In this document: piece after piece, positions 53,113 to 61,549 of the stretch
Layout of the letters: each line of letters opens with the position of its first letter
Numbering within the stretch: the first letter of the stretch is position 1
Assembly (NCBI RefSeq): GCF_000166195.2
Contig: NZ_CM001403.1
Span: 868,001-932,000 of the forward strand
Source: Mucilaginibacter paludis DSM 18603
Lineage (GTDB): Bacteria > Bacteroidota > Bacteroidia > Sphingobacteriales > Sphingobacteriaceae
Reading direction: 5' to 3'
DNA length: 64,000 bases
Made by a program: the position numbers and the translations under genes
The notes under the pieces: generated by a model
What the model saw: only the letters and a program-made list of their open reading frames with translations
Told to the model about the DNA's origin: nothing
Database searches by the model: none

Positions 53113-54321
53113 ATGCACTTTGAATTCGGCCTTCGCAGTTCCTTACTCTTAATTTTCTTTACCCATTTAATTGTTTATGCAATTTTAAGCTGGAAACGAG
53201 GGATAACTGAGGGCCGCCTTTCTGATCAATTGTTAGGTGCTTTCCTGTTATCATCGGCACTATTTATTTTTCCATGGATGTCGGGCTTTGCCGGCTGGTA
53301 TGATACGCAACCCTATCGCGAAATCCTGTTCTATACGCCATTCATTCACGCCTTATTTTTTGGGCCCTTGCTATACCTCTATTTAAAAAGTCTCACCAAT
53401 ACAGGCTATCAAATTAAAAAAAACGACTACTACCACTTTATTCCCGGTGTTCTTTATATGCTCTGGTCAATCATTGTTGTAGTTGTTGATAAGTTATGGA
53501 TAGGGCACTACTATTTAATGAATGGCCGTACTGATCCCGATTTTGACAAATGGTACAGCATCACCTGGTCTGTCAGTATTTTGGCATACCTGGCCTTGTC
53601 TATCCGCTATTACCTGCAATACCGGATATTTACCTACCTTGAGTTTTCGTTTGCCGATGTTGCCGGTTTTAAGTGGTTACGTAATTTTCTATACGCTTTT
53701 ACTTTGTTAACGGCCCTGCTGGTATCCGAACAAATTTTATCATTTTTTATACAACTGGAATACGTACGGTCATGGTATTATTTTTTTGCTTTCGCTATCA
53801 TTACTTACTACATGGCCATAAGCGCTTATCATGCTAACCCGGTTAAAGGTTTAAAGCTGAATTTTGAGCCGGATTTACTGTTGCACTATCAACAGCCGCT
53901 AAGGCTGGAAATGCAAACCCCGACCACCATTGATATAGCATATACGGCTGTTGATACGGTAGCACCAGATAATGAGTGGATGAACAGCTGGAAAGAAAAG
54001 CTAACCAACATGATAGCAACCGAGCGTGTTTACATAGAACCTGAACTTACCATTACCGAGCTGGCCAAAAAGATGGGAACAAATGCATCATTGCTGAGCA
54101 AGGTGATCAATACCTGTTTTGAAATGAGTTTCAATGACCTGATTAATAAATGCAGAGTGGAAGAAGCGATTAGGCTGATGGGCGATGCCAGGTATAAAAA
54201 CTTGAATTTACTGGCTATTGCTTTTGATGCCGGTTTTAATTCCAAATCAACATTTAACCGTGCATTTAAAAAGATAACCGGCAAAAACCCTAAAGATTAC
54301 CAGGCAGGGGATGTGGTATAA
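53113..54321 (+). CDS. Membrane-bound AraC-family transcriptional regulator
   Basis: A 402-residue regulator with about seven N-terminal transmembrane helices (1-240, for example SLLLIFFTHLIVYAIL and GAFLLSSALFIFPWMSG) and a C-terminal AraC-type DNA-binding domain (about 300-400: ITELAKKMGTNASLLSKVIN, then AIAFDAGFNSKSTFNRAFKK and NPKDYQ). This architecture is common in Bacteroidota and likely senses a signal within the membrane. It lies directly upstream of a TonB-dependent-receptor-like gene on the same strand. Confidence 0.9.
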   Translation: MHFEFGLRSSLLLIFFTHLIVYAILSWKRGITEGRLSDQLLGAFLLSSALFIFPWMSGFAGWYDTQPYREILFYTPFIHALFFGPLLYLYLKSLTNTGYQIKKNDYYHFIPGVLYMLWSIIVVVVDKLWIGHYYLMNGRTDPDFDKWYSITWSVSILAYLALSIRYYLQYRIFTYLEFSFADVAGFKWLRNFLYAFTLLTALLVSEQILSFFIQLEYVRSWYYFFAFAIITYYMAISAYHANPVKGLKLNFEPDLLLHYQQPLRLEMQTPTTIDIAYTAVDTVAPDNEWMNSWKEKLTNMIATERVYIEPELTITELAKKMGTNASLLSKVINTCFEMSFNDLINKCRVEEAIRLMGDARYKNLNLLAIAFDAGFNSKSTFNRAFKKITGKNPKDYQAGDVV

Positions 54322-54413
54322 TTAAAGCCATGCCCATTAATGGGTGTCAAACCATGTTTTGAAGCGACCCGGCTTGAAACCCGGCATACCTTGCGAAGAA
54401 AAAAACGCAACGT

Positions 54414-56822
54414 ATGAAATTAATCTTCTGCTTATTTGTTATTCTTTTCAGTATAAAAGGCTTTAGCCAACAAAGCCCTCTCGTCATCAATCAAGTCAGC
54501 GGATATATTACCGATGACAAGCAAACGTCACTGCCCAATACCACTTTGCGCTTATATAACAACGTCAACGACGTGCTCCTGGCAAGCACCACCAGCGACG
54601 ATAAAGGCTATTTTGAATTTAAGCTTAAAGCATTAAACAACTGCTACATCCTGATTACTTATACCGGGTTTAAAACTTTTAAAATTAGCTGGGAAAAAAT
54701 CAGATACGCAACGGATGGCAAATTGGGAACCATCCGGTTAAGTGCAGATGAAAATTTATTAAAGCAGGTGGTTATCAAAGCCAGGCAAGCCATCGTGCAG
54801 CAGCAAACGGACAGAACCGTGATTGTGGTGAATGACCAGGTGAAGAAACTGGCCGAAAATGCATTGGATGTAATCAGGCTGGCCCCAGGCATCACCCTAT
54901 CTGATAATGAGGATGCCCTGCAGATGAGCGGTAAGGAAAAGGTTGAAGTGATGATTAACAACAGGGTGCTTAAGCTAAGCAGCAGGGACCTGCTTAAACT
55001 TTTAAAATCGATGCCGGTCAATTCGGTTAGTCAGTTGGAAGTGATCAACAATCCATCGGCCAGATACGAGGTATCGGGTAATAAAGGAATGCTGAACATC
55101 AAAACCAGGCAGAACACAGAAAAAGGGATTACAGGCAATATTGATCTGTCGCACTCGCAGGCGCGGCACAATATGGGTGACATGGCCAGTAATTTAAACT
55201 ATGGCTCAGGTAAGTTTGCCATCAGTACTTACCTGGCCTACCATTACGGAAACTATCCTACCCAGACCCTTACCAACCGTTACCTGGGCAGTGCCGTATT
55301 ACAACAGAGCATTGAGAGCGTCGATCAATGGAGAGACCCGGCTATCCGGATCACGGCAGAATATTACCTGAACAGCCAACAGGTATTGGGCGGAATATTC
55401 AGCCACGAGGAAAGTCATAATATAGCCAGCGCCACTACATCATCCGTTCTTGAGCAAACATCATTGAGCGACTCGAGCTACCAAACAAACGCATACGGCC
55501 CTAACACCAGCCGCTGGAATACTTACAACCTCAATTACCGGTTTGCTGATGCTAAGGGCACAGAAATAAACATTGACCTGGACAGGTCCCTCTATAATAA
55601 AAACGATGAAAACAATATAGTCAACAATACATCCGGCATCAATACACTGAGCGGCAATAGGTATGAAACCTTAACCGCCATCACCATCAATACCTTTAAG
55701 GGCGATTATAGCCACCAGTGGAAAAACAAACTTAAAGCAGAGGCTGGTTTTAAAATTTCCGGGGTGAGCACTGATAATTATTTAGCTATTAGCGATTTAA
55801 CAAACAACCATACTCAAGCAGGCGGCAGCCAAACCAATAGTTTTTTATATACGGAGTACGTTAACGCGGCCTACTTCAACCTGTCGAGAAATTACGGCAA
55901 GTGGGGGCTGCAAATTGGCCTGCGTGCAGAGCACAGTAAAACGCAAGGCATTACTACCGGCGTTACAGATCATCCACTGTTGAAGCCAGACTCGGCTTAC
56001 CTCAGCCTTCTACCGGCAGTGTATCTTACTTATTTACCCTCGGCCTCACACGCCTTTCGGCTGTCTTTTAACGAGCGAATTAAAAGGCCCAATTACAGCG
56101 CTTTACAACCTTTTAATTATCAGCTGGATGCCTTCACCTACCAAACAGGCAATCCGGCCCTCCGGGTACAAAAAAACAGCAATGTGGAACTCTCTTATAC
56201 TTATGATGACAGGATTACCTTTACCGCGGCTTACACCCATACCACTGACCTATTTAACCCCATAATATATACGCGCGGAAACAGCATTTACCATACCACC
56301 ATCAATTCGGGAACAATGGATGGCTGGAATTTTAACTTAAATTACCCGGTTAAAATAACCAAATGGTGGAATATGCTGAACAAATTGAACGGCTTTTACA
56401 ATCATTTTAACGGGCAATTATACCAGGGAATTTTAAATGCAGGCAAGTGGAGTTACGCGCTGTCTACCAGTCAGCGGATAACCTTAGCCCATCAATATTC
56501 ATTGCTTATTAACGCTCGCTACAACTCGCCTTTTCAAAATCTGATTGATTACCAGCAGAGCAACGCCAATGTAAGTGCAAGCATTGGCAGGAAAATATTA
56601 AAAGAACAAGGCTCGTTCCGGGTAGGTATCAGTGATATCTTCAGCATGCAAAAAACAAACACCCTGGTGAACTTTGGCGATTTAAACTATACGCAGAATA
56701 AAACATGGGAAAGCAGGCGTTTGTCTTTAAGTTTTACATGGCGCTTCGGCAATAAAAAGGTAAAAGAAACTCAAGACAGGCCGACCGGCAGCAGAGACGA
56801 AAAAATGAGGGGTGGTAGCTGA
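54414..56822 (+). CDS. TonB-dependent-receptor-like outer-membrane beta-barrel protein
   Basis: An 802-residue outer-membrane protein. After the signal peptide (LFSIKGFSQ) comes a carboxypeptidase-regulatory-like domain (about 28-110: VSGYITDDKQTSLPNTTLRL), a plug (VIRLAPGITLSDNEDALQMS and QLEVINNPSARYEVSGN) and a long barrel ending SLSFTWRFG. This is the 'outer membrane beta-barrel family protein' type, often without SusD. Ligand unknown. It lies 92 bp after the AraC-type regulator. Confidence 0.9.
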   Translation: MKLIFCLFVILFSIKGFSQQSPLVINQVSGYITDDKQTSLPNTTLRLYNNVNDVLLASTTSDDKGYFEFKLKALNNCYILITYTGFKTFKISWEKIRYATDGKLGTIRLSADENLLKQVVIKARQAIVQQQTDRTVIVVNDQVKKLAENALDVIRLAPGITLSDNEDALQMSGKEKVEVMINNRVLKLSSRDLLKLLKSMPVNSVSQLEVINNPSARYEVSGNKGMLNIKTRQNTEKGITGNIDLSHSQARHNMGDMASNLNYGSGKFAISTYLAYHYGNYPTQTLTNRYLGSAVLQQSIESVDQWRDPAIRITAEYYLNSQQVLGGIFSHEESHNIASATTSSVLEQTSLSDSSYQTNAYGPNTSRWNTYNLNYRFADAKGTEINIDLDRSLYNKNDENNIVNNTSGINTLSGNRYETLTAITINTFKGDYSHQWKNKLKAEAGFKISGVSTDNYLAISDLTNNHTQAGGSQTNSFLYTEYVNAAYFNLSRNYGKWGLQIGLRAEHSKTQGITTGVTDHPLLKPDSAYLSLLPAVYLTYLPSASHAFRLSFNERIKRPNYSALQPFNYQLDAFTYQTGNPALRVQKNSNVELSYTYDDRITFTAAYTHTTDLFNPIIYTRGNSIYHTTINSGTMDGWNFNLNYPVKITKWWNMLNKLNGFYNHFNGQLYQGILNAGKWSYALSTSQRITLAHQYSLLINARYNSPFQNLIDYQQSNANVSASIGRKILKEQGSFRVGISDIFSMQKTNTLVNFGDLNYTQNKTWESRRLSLSFTWRFGNKKVKETQDRPTGSRDEKMRGGS

Positions 56823-57119
56823 TGATCCACCCTTCTTTAATGTTGAGGGTAATTTCACGAATGTTTTTTACATTCCCTTTTTCAATATCTTTTTTATCAG
56901 CCAGTTACAGCAATCACTCTTCTAAGCTAATTATTTTCTATTAAATTCTGATTTGGGGCTGGGCATGCCCATTCCCAGTTTCTTATATCGGTAGCTGTAT
57001 CCTTACATCGCTAAGCAAAGCACTATCCTAAAGGATACCGGTATCCTTTAGGATAGTAGTATCTTTTAGAAAGTTATGCTGCCTATGTTTGCTGCCGTTA
57101 CAAACAAAATATTTTCAAC
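56823..57119. other. Intergenic region upstream of the azoreductase-like gene
   Basis: 297 bp. Apart from the 36-bp perfect palindrome and a third half-repeat (57022-57070) I see no gene or element. Confidence 0.5.
57022..57070. promoter_or_regulatory. 36-bp perfect palindrome with a third half-site, putative operator
   Basis: ACTATCCTAAAGGATACC (57022-57039) is followed by its exact reverse complement (57040-57057). Each half is itself nearly palindromic (TATCC...GGATA), and a further AGTATCTTTTAG follows. Such TATCC/GGATA repeats resemble sites for HxlR/MarR-type dimers, which often control flavin reductases. It lies about 60 nt before the azoreductase-like gene. Confidence 0.7.
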
Positions 57120-57719
57120 ATGAAAAAGATCCTTCATATCATTTCGAGCCCCAAAGGCGAAAACTCATTCAGTATTAAACTGGGCAACGCCATTGTTGAC
57201 AAAATTAAGGAAGCAAACCCGGGAAGTACCGTACACGTTAAGGACCTGACCAAACATCCGTTCCCTCATCTGGAAGAAGCAACCCTTTCGGCCTTTTATA
57301 CCCCGGCAGAAAACCACACGCCCGAAAACAAAGAGGCCGTTAAAAACTCAGATCAGGCCATTGCCGAAATTAAGGATGCAGACATTATTGTGATTGGCGC
57401 CCCATTATGGAATTTCGGAATACCGTCGGTATTGAAAGCTTGGATTGACCATATTGCCCGTGCCAATGTTACCTTCAAATACAGCGAAGCTGGCCCCGAG
57501 GGTTTAATTAAAAACAAAGTGGTTTATATCGCCATGGCATCGGGTGCTATATATTCGAGCGGGCCTATGCAGGCGTTCGATTTTGTGTCGCCTTACCTAA
57601 AAGGCTTATTAGGCTTTATGGGGATGACGGACCTGACCGTTTTTCGTGCAGAGGGTTTGGCCTATCCCGGCCAGGCAGCATCAGCCTTACAAAAAGGCAT
57701 CGACAGCATTGTATTATAA
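57120..57719 (+). CDS. FMN-dependent NADH-azoreductase/quinone reductase
   Basis: A 199-residue flavodoxin-like protein. SSPKGENSFSIKLGNAIVDK binds the FMN phosphate, and PLWNFGIPSVLKAWIDHIARANVTFKY (split across 104-131) carries the AzoR-type flavin and quinone-binding loop. Such enzymes reduce quinones and azo dyes by two electrons, giving thiol or electrophile protection. It stands alone behind a palindromic operator and ends in a strong terminator. Confidence 0.9.
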   Translation: MKKILHIISSPKGENSFSIKLGNAIVDKIKEANPGSTVHVKDLTKHPFPHLEEATLSAFYTPAENHTPENKEAVKNSDQAIAEIKDADIIVIGAPLWNFGIPSVLKAWIDHIARANVTFKYSEAGPEGLIKNKVVYIAMASGAIYSSGPMQAFDFVSPYLKGLLGFMGMTDLTVFRAEGLAYPGQAASALQKGIDSIVL

Positions 57720-57727
57720 TACCATTT

Positions 57728-57766
57728 AACCGGGAGAACGGCTTGCAATACAACCGTTCCCCGGTT
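57728..57766. terminator. Bidirectional terminator hairpin
   Basis: A 13-bp stem with one bulged A: AACCGGGAGAACGG (57728-57741) against CCGTTCCCCGGTT (57754-57766), between the converging azoreductase and desaturase genes. Confidence 0.75.
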
Positions 57767-57819
57767 ATCAATCAGGCAACACTTACAAAACAGTTGCCAG
57801 TATATAGAAACAATTAGGC

Positions 57820-58782
57820 TTAACTATAGGCAGGGGCATTTTGCGCTTGGCTGGCATCAGTATTTACGGGTATCCAATCGTGCTGATGGCCTTCTTCATC
57901 TGCTTCTGCTTTTTTGATATCTTCCCTAACCATAGGCCCATCGGCAGCCAGCTCGCTACCGGCAACATTTGATTTAAAGATAGGCCAGGCTAATTGCGCA
58001 TACCAGGGGTCGGCCTCGTAATGCGATATACCGTAAGCCGCCGGGTATTGCCTCGAAATATGAGCCGTTCCAAAAATAATATCCCAGATAAAAAACATAT
58101 TACCAAAGTTACCCTTGTAATATCCTACGCCATCGTCTGTTGTGGCGGCGTGGTGCGCATGGTGTGTAGCCGGTGTTGATATGGTACGTTCAAGTAGCCA
58201 GGCAATGGGGTGCAGTATTTTGTATTGGTAAAATGGCTTATCCCAGGGGATGCTGGAATGTGCCAGCGTGGTAATTACACTTTTAATACCCTTAACAATA
58301 ACCGCCGGAATACCCAGGCCCAGGTAAACCAAAGTGGCGGTAACATAGGTTTGCGAAAAAAATAACGAATAAATTACGTTTTGCCTGCTGGCCATGGCCA
58401 TACCCATATAGCTGGCAGAATGGTGGGTACGATGAAAGCGCCACAGCCAGGGTAACTCGTGGTGCAACCGGTGATACCAATACTGTGTCAAATCGTCTGT
58501 AATGGCGATAATGAGCGCTCCCCAGAAAAACGGCACCCAGCTAAACGTATTTTTCAGATCGGGTAGCACCGCCGGTAAAAACCTTAAGGCAAAATAAGCT
58601 ACCGCAGGCTTAATAACCAGTTTGGGCAGCGTATAGCAGGTAATATCCACCCATCTTTCGTTCTTGTTCCAGCGCTTTTTATATAAGCCGAAGGCAAACT
58701 CCAGCGCGCCAAGCGTCCATACAAAAATCACAAACCCGTAACCGTCGGCACCCAGGAATGTCTGTTGAAAAAATTTGATCAT
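57820..58782 (-). CDS. Sterol desaturase/fatty-acid hydroxylase family protein
   Basis: A 320-residue membrane di-iron oxygenase with at least four helices. The histidine boxes are YWYHRLHHELPWLW, FHRTHHSASYMG and THHAHHAATTDDG, which bind two irons; the family hydroxylates or desaturates lipids. The C-terminus is soluble and acidic. It ends the sulfatase operon, 10 bp after a 57-residue membrane peptide. Its lipid substrate is unknown. Confidence 0.9.
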   Translation of the reverse strand: MIKFFQQTFLGADGYGFVIFVWTLGALEFAFGLYKKRWNKNERWVDITCYTLPKLVIKPAVAYFALRFLPAVLPDLKNTFSWVPFFWGALIIAITDDLTQYWYHRLHHELPWLWRFHRTHHSASYMGMAMASRQNVIYSLFFSQTYVTATLVYLGLGIPAVIVKGIKSVITTLAHSSIPWDKPFYQYKILHPIAWLLERTISTPATHHAHHAATTDDGVGYYKGNFGNMFFIWDIIFGTAHISRQYPAAYGISHYEADPWYAQLAWPIFKSNVAGSELAADGPMVREDIKKAEADEEGHQHDWIPVNTDASQAQNAPAYS

Positions 58783-58792
58783 AATTTGAGCT

Positions 58793-58966
58793 TTAACGAT
58801 TTACGGTTGACTGATTGACTTGTTTATGCTGCTGATTTTTTACCCAGGGGCGCTGCCCGGTAAAATAAAACGTAATGATCATTAAGATGACCGGCAGCGC
58901 ATAGATGAACAAACTCAGGATAGCGTTCCTGATGATCCTTTTTCTAACAGGTTCTTCCAGTTTCAT
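58793..58966 (-). CDS. 57-residue single-helix membrane peptide
   Basis: ATG at 58966, TAA at 58793. The product starts MKLEEPVRKRIIRNAILSLF and has one helix (about 15-36, ILSLFIYALPVILMIITFYF) with a polar tail. Its ATG overlaps the stop of the gene before it (ATGA), so the two are coupled. No family known. Confidence 0.65.
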   Translation of the reverse strand: MKLEEPVRKRIIRNAILSLFIYALPVILMIITFYFTGQRPWVKNQQHKQVNQSTVNR

Positions 58967-59136
58967 TTTTCTTGATTTTGATGGTTTGTATTGGAGACTT
59001 GAGTTTGTGTATCCCGATCCGTAAATAATTTGCGGATCAAGGTTAAGCCGCCAACAGTGATGATCAGCGGAATGATGGAAATCACGATACCCAGGAGTAT
59101 CTTTTTCCCTAACAGGTTTACATCGTTTAGTGTCAT
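58963..59136 (-). CDS. 57-residue single-helix membrane peptide
   Basis: ATG at 59136, TGA at 58963. The product starts MTLNDVNLLGKKILLGIVIS and has one helix (about 13-34), then LIRKLFTDRD and a polar tail. It matches the following peptide in length and layout, so the pair may be a duplication. It begins 52 bp after the sulfatase stop. Confidence 0.65.
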   Translation of the reverse strand: MTLNDVNLLGKKILLGIVISIIPLIITVGGLTLIRKLFTDRDTQTQVSNTNHQNQEK

Positions 59137-59188
59137 ACGGGTTGTTTTGAGTTGATTAGTTATTCTGTTGATAGCGATGCCGCTTTGG

Positions 59189-60823
59189 CTATTCGGCTTT
59201 TTTAGCTGCTTTACTTAATTCGTCCCAGTTTCTTACGCCTGCTTTGGCCGCCCAGGCCAGGTATTCTGTTTCTAAAGCTTTTACCCTGTCGGGATATTTT
59301 TCAGCCAGGTTATTGGTTTCCGACCGATCATCGTTCAGGTCATAAAGTTCCCATGTGGCGTGGTTTTCGGCAACCAGCTTCCATTGCCCTTTACGGATGG
59401 CGCGGCTACCCTCGTGCTCCCAAAACAAGGCATCATGCTCCTTAAATGGCTTTCCGTAAAATGCATTAATCAGGCTCACACCTTGTGCAGGTATCAGTTT
59501 ACGGCCATCCAATTGCTCAGGATATTCCACTCCGGCCAAATTGAGGCAGGTAGGTAAAATATCAATAAAATGAGCGGGCTGATTGTTAACGCTACCAGGC
59601 CTAATTACCCCAGGATAATAAGCTATCAATGGGGTGGCTATGCCGCCTTCGTGGGTATTTTTTTTAAACCCTTTAAAAGGGGTATTACTTACATTGGCCC
59701 AGGGCGTTTCATAACTGTCAATTGATACTACCGAACCAGGTGTACCATCCTTCTGGATTACGTTGGTCCAGTTCTTTACATCATCGGCGCTGCCACCATT
59801 GTCGGACATGAAGAGCACCACCGTATTTTTATCCTTTTTTATTTGCTTTAGTTTGGCCAATATCTCCCCTACCCCGGCATCCATCCTATCAATCATGGCC
59901 GCGTAAATTGCCATCCGGATATCCCATTTGTCTTTTTCTCCGGCACTCAGCTTATCCCAATCCGGCACCTTTTCGTAACGGGGCGATAGCTTCCACTCGT
60001 TTTTAATTATTCCGGCAGCCCTTAGCTTTTGGTACCGTTGCGCACGCAGCTTATCCCAACCGTTTAAATACTTCCCTTTATACCTGGCAATATCCTGGGG
60101 CAGCGCCTGGATAGGCCAATGCGGAGCGTTATAAGCCACATATAAAAAGAAAGGCTTAGGGTCGTTTTTGATCTGATCTAACGAGCGGATGGCAAAATGC
60201 GTAATGGCCTGCGTTAAATATTCGGAAGTATCGTTCCGGTAGATCTGTTTATCGTTCAGCATAAAAGTTATTTTGCTGCCATCGTTAAACAAGGGGCCAG
60301 AGTTAAAATAGCTGCTCGCGTTGTTCAGCATGGTGAATGACTGATCAAAGCCCCGGTTATAAGCCAATGCCGATGGTACCAAACCCACATGCCACTTCCC
60401 CGAAACAATGGTATTGTAACCGGCCTCTGCTTTAAGCAACTGGGCTATGGTAGCGCATTTATTGTTCAGGTATCCCTGGTAAGCGGGGTCGCCCCAGTCT
60501 TTAACCATATCGCCAACGCCGGCCTCGTGCGGGTATAAACCGGTAAGCAGGGCCGTGCGCGATGGGCAGCACCTGCCCGCGTTGTAAAACTGGGTGAGCT
60601 TTAAGCCCTGGGCGGCAAGCCGGTCAAGGTTAGGGGTATGGATCTCCGAGCCAAAACTGCCCAGGTCGGCAAAGCCCATATCGTCGGCCAGAATGATCAC
60701 GATATTGGGTTTTGCCTTATCAGGAGCTTGCGCCAAAGCCCCGCTGCCGGTTAGCAGCAGGGCGATAAGCAACAAGAAAAATTGCTTCGGATACACTGAT
60801 TTTATTTGCTTAGTTAACTGCAC
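59189..60823 (-). CDS. Arylsulfatase-type sulfatase
   Basis: A 544-residue periplasmic sulfatase. The start codon appears to be GTG at 60823, with 14 nt overlap on the previous gene; no ATG lies before the signal peptide (LLLIALLLTGSGALAQ). IVIILADDMGFADLGSFG gives the metal-binding Asp pair. GRCCPSRTALLTG holds the C-x-P-S-R motif that is oxidised to formylglycine. FMSDNGGSADD supplies the other metal ligands. It removes sulfate esters; the substrate is unknown. No maturase is seen in the window. Confidence 0.9.
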   Translation of the reverse strand: MQLTKQIKSVYPKQFFLLLIALLLTGSGALAQAPDKAKPNIVIILADDMGFADLGSFGSEIHTPNLDRLAAQGLKLTQFYNAGRCCPSRTALLTGLYPHEAGVGDMVKDWGDPAYQGYLNNKCATIAQLLKAEAGYNTIVSGKWHVGLVPSALAYNRGFDQSFTMLNNASSYFNSGPLFNDGSKITFMLNDKQIYRNDTSEYLTQAITHFAIRSLDQIKNDPKPFFLYVAYNAPHWPIQALPQDIARYKGKYLNGWDKLRAQRYQKLRAAGIIKNEWKLSPRYEKVPDWDKLSAGEKDKWDIRMAIYAAMIDRMDAGVGEILAKLKQIKKDKNTVVLFMSDNGGSADDVKNWTNVIQKDGTPGSVVSIDSYETPWANVSNTPFKGFKKNTHEGGIATPLIAYYPGVIRPGSVNNQPAHFIDILPTCLNLAGVEYPEQLDGRKLIPAQGVSLINAFYGKPFKEHDALFWEHEGSRAIRKGQWKLVAENHATWELYDLNDDRSETNNLAEKYPDRVKALETEYLAWAAKAGVRNWDELSKAAKKAE

Positions 60824-61544
60824 TTGCCAGTTTGGTTTTATTATTGTTTACAATCTGCTCAATTTGCGCGGTTGACGAAAGGCCCGATTTTTTCCATACC
60901 TCTTTTTTACCACGATAAAGCACCAGGGTTGGCAATACGTTTATTTTAAGCTGCTTGGCCAAAGCCGTATTATCATACTCTTCTATACTAATCACTTTGG
61001 CGGCAAAACCGGGCTTGCTTTTCAGCGAATCGAGCACGGGAACCAGGCGTTTGCATGCCCCGCAGTATTTAGAGCCAAAATCAATCAAAACCAGGTCTGC
61101 CGAACCGGTTAACTCCTGGTACTGTGCCAATGAAAGCGATACACCTTTTTTTGTGGTTGAAACAATAGGATAACCCGAACCTATCCAGTTAGCTAAGCCG
61201 CCCGGAAGTTCGTAAACGGCTTTGAAGCCTTCGGTGCGCAATTGCGCTGATAATACCGAGCTGCGGCCATTGGCTATGGAGTACACAAAGGTTGGCTTGG
61301 TTTTATCCAAACCGTCCAGAACCTGCTGATAGTTGGCTGCTTTTTGATCGGCATTAACGGCGCCCTCAATATGGTTTTGCAGAAACTCTTCGTTGCCGCG
61401 CGCATCAAGTATCTGCGCATTGCTGCCCGCCTGCTTCAGGGCGGCGTTAAATTGTGCCAGGCTGATGGCATTTTTGTTTTGGGCATGCGTGCCCACCCAC
61501 ATCATGGCGAGCAGCCCGGCGATAATTAATTTTACGTTTTTCAT
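60810..61544 (-). CDS. Exported rhodanese-thioredoxin fusion with inactive rhodanese
   Basis: A 244-residue periplasmic protein. After the signal peptide (MWVGTHAQ) comes a rhodanese domain (about 23-130) with ILDARGNEEFLQNHIEGAVN. Its active loop reads FVYSIANGRSS where active rhodaneses have Cys, so it should not transfer sulfur. A thioredoxin domain (about 135-244) follows with FGSKYCGACKRLVPVLDSL (CGAC) and the cis-Pro in NVLPTLVLY. It is packed between two sulfatase genes (5 and -14 bp). It may keep their cysteines in the right state, or bind a ligand. Confidence 0.85.
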   Translation of the reverse strand: MKNVKLIIAGLLAMMWVGTHAQNKNAISLAQFNAALKQAGSNAQILDARGNEEFLQNHIEGAVNADQKAANYQQVLDGLDKTKPTFVYSIANGRSSVLSAQLRTEGFKAVYELPGGLANWIGSGYPIVSTTKKGVSLSLAQYQELTGSADLVLIDFGSKYCGACKRLVPVLDSLKSKPGFAAKVISIEEYDNTALAKQLKINVLPTLVLYRGKKEVWKKSGLSSTAQIEQIVNNNKTKLASAVN

Positions 61545-61549
61545 GGTTT

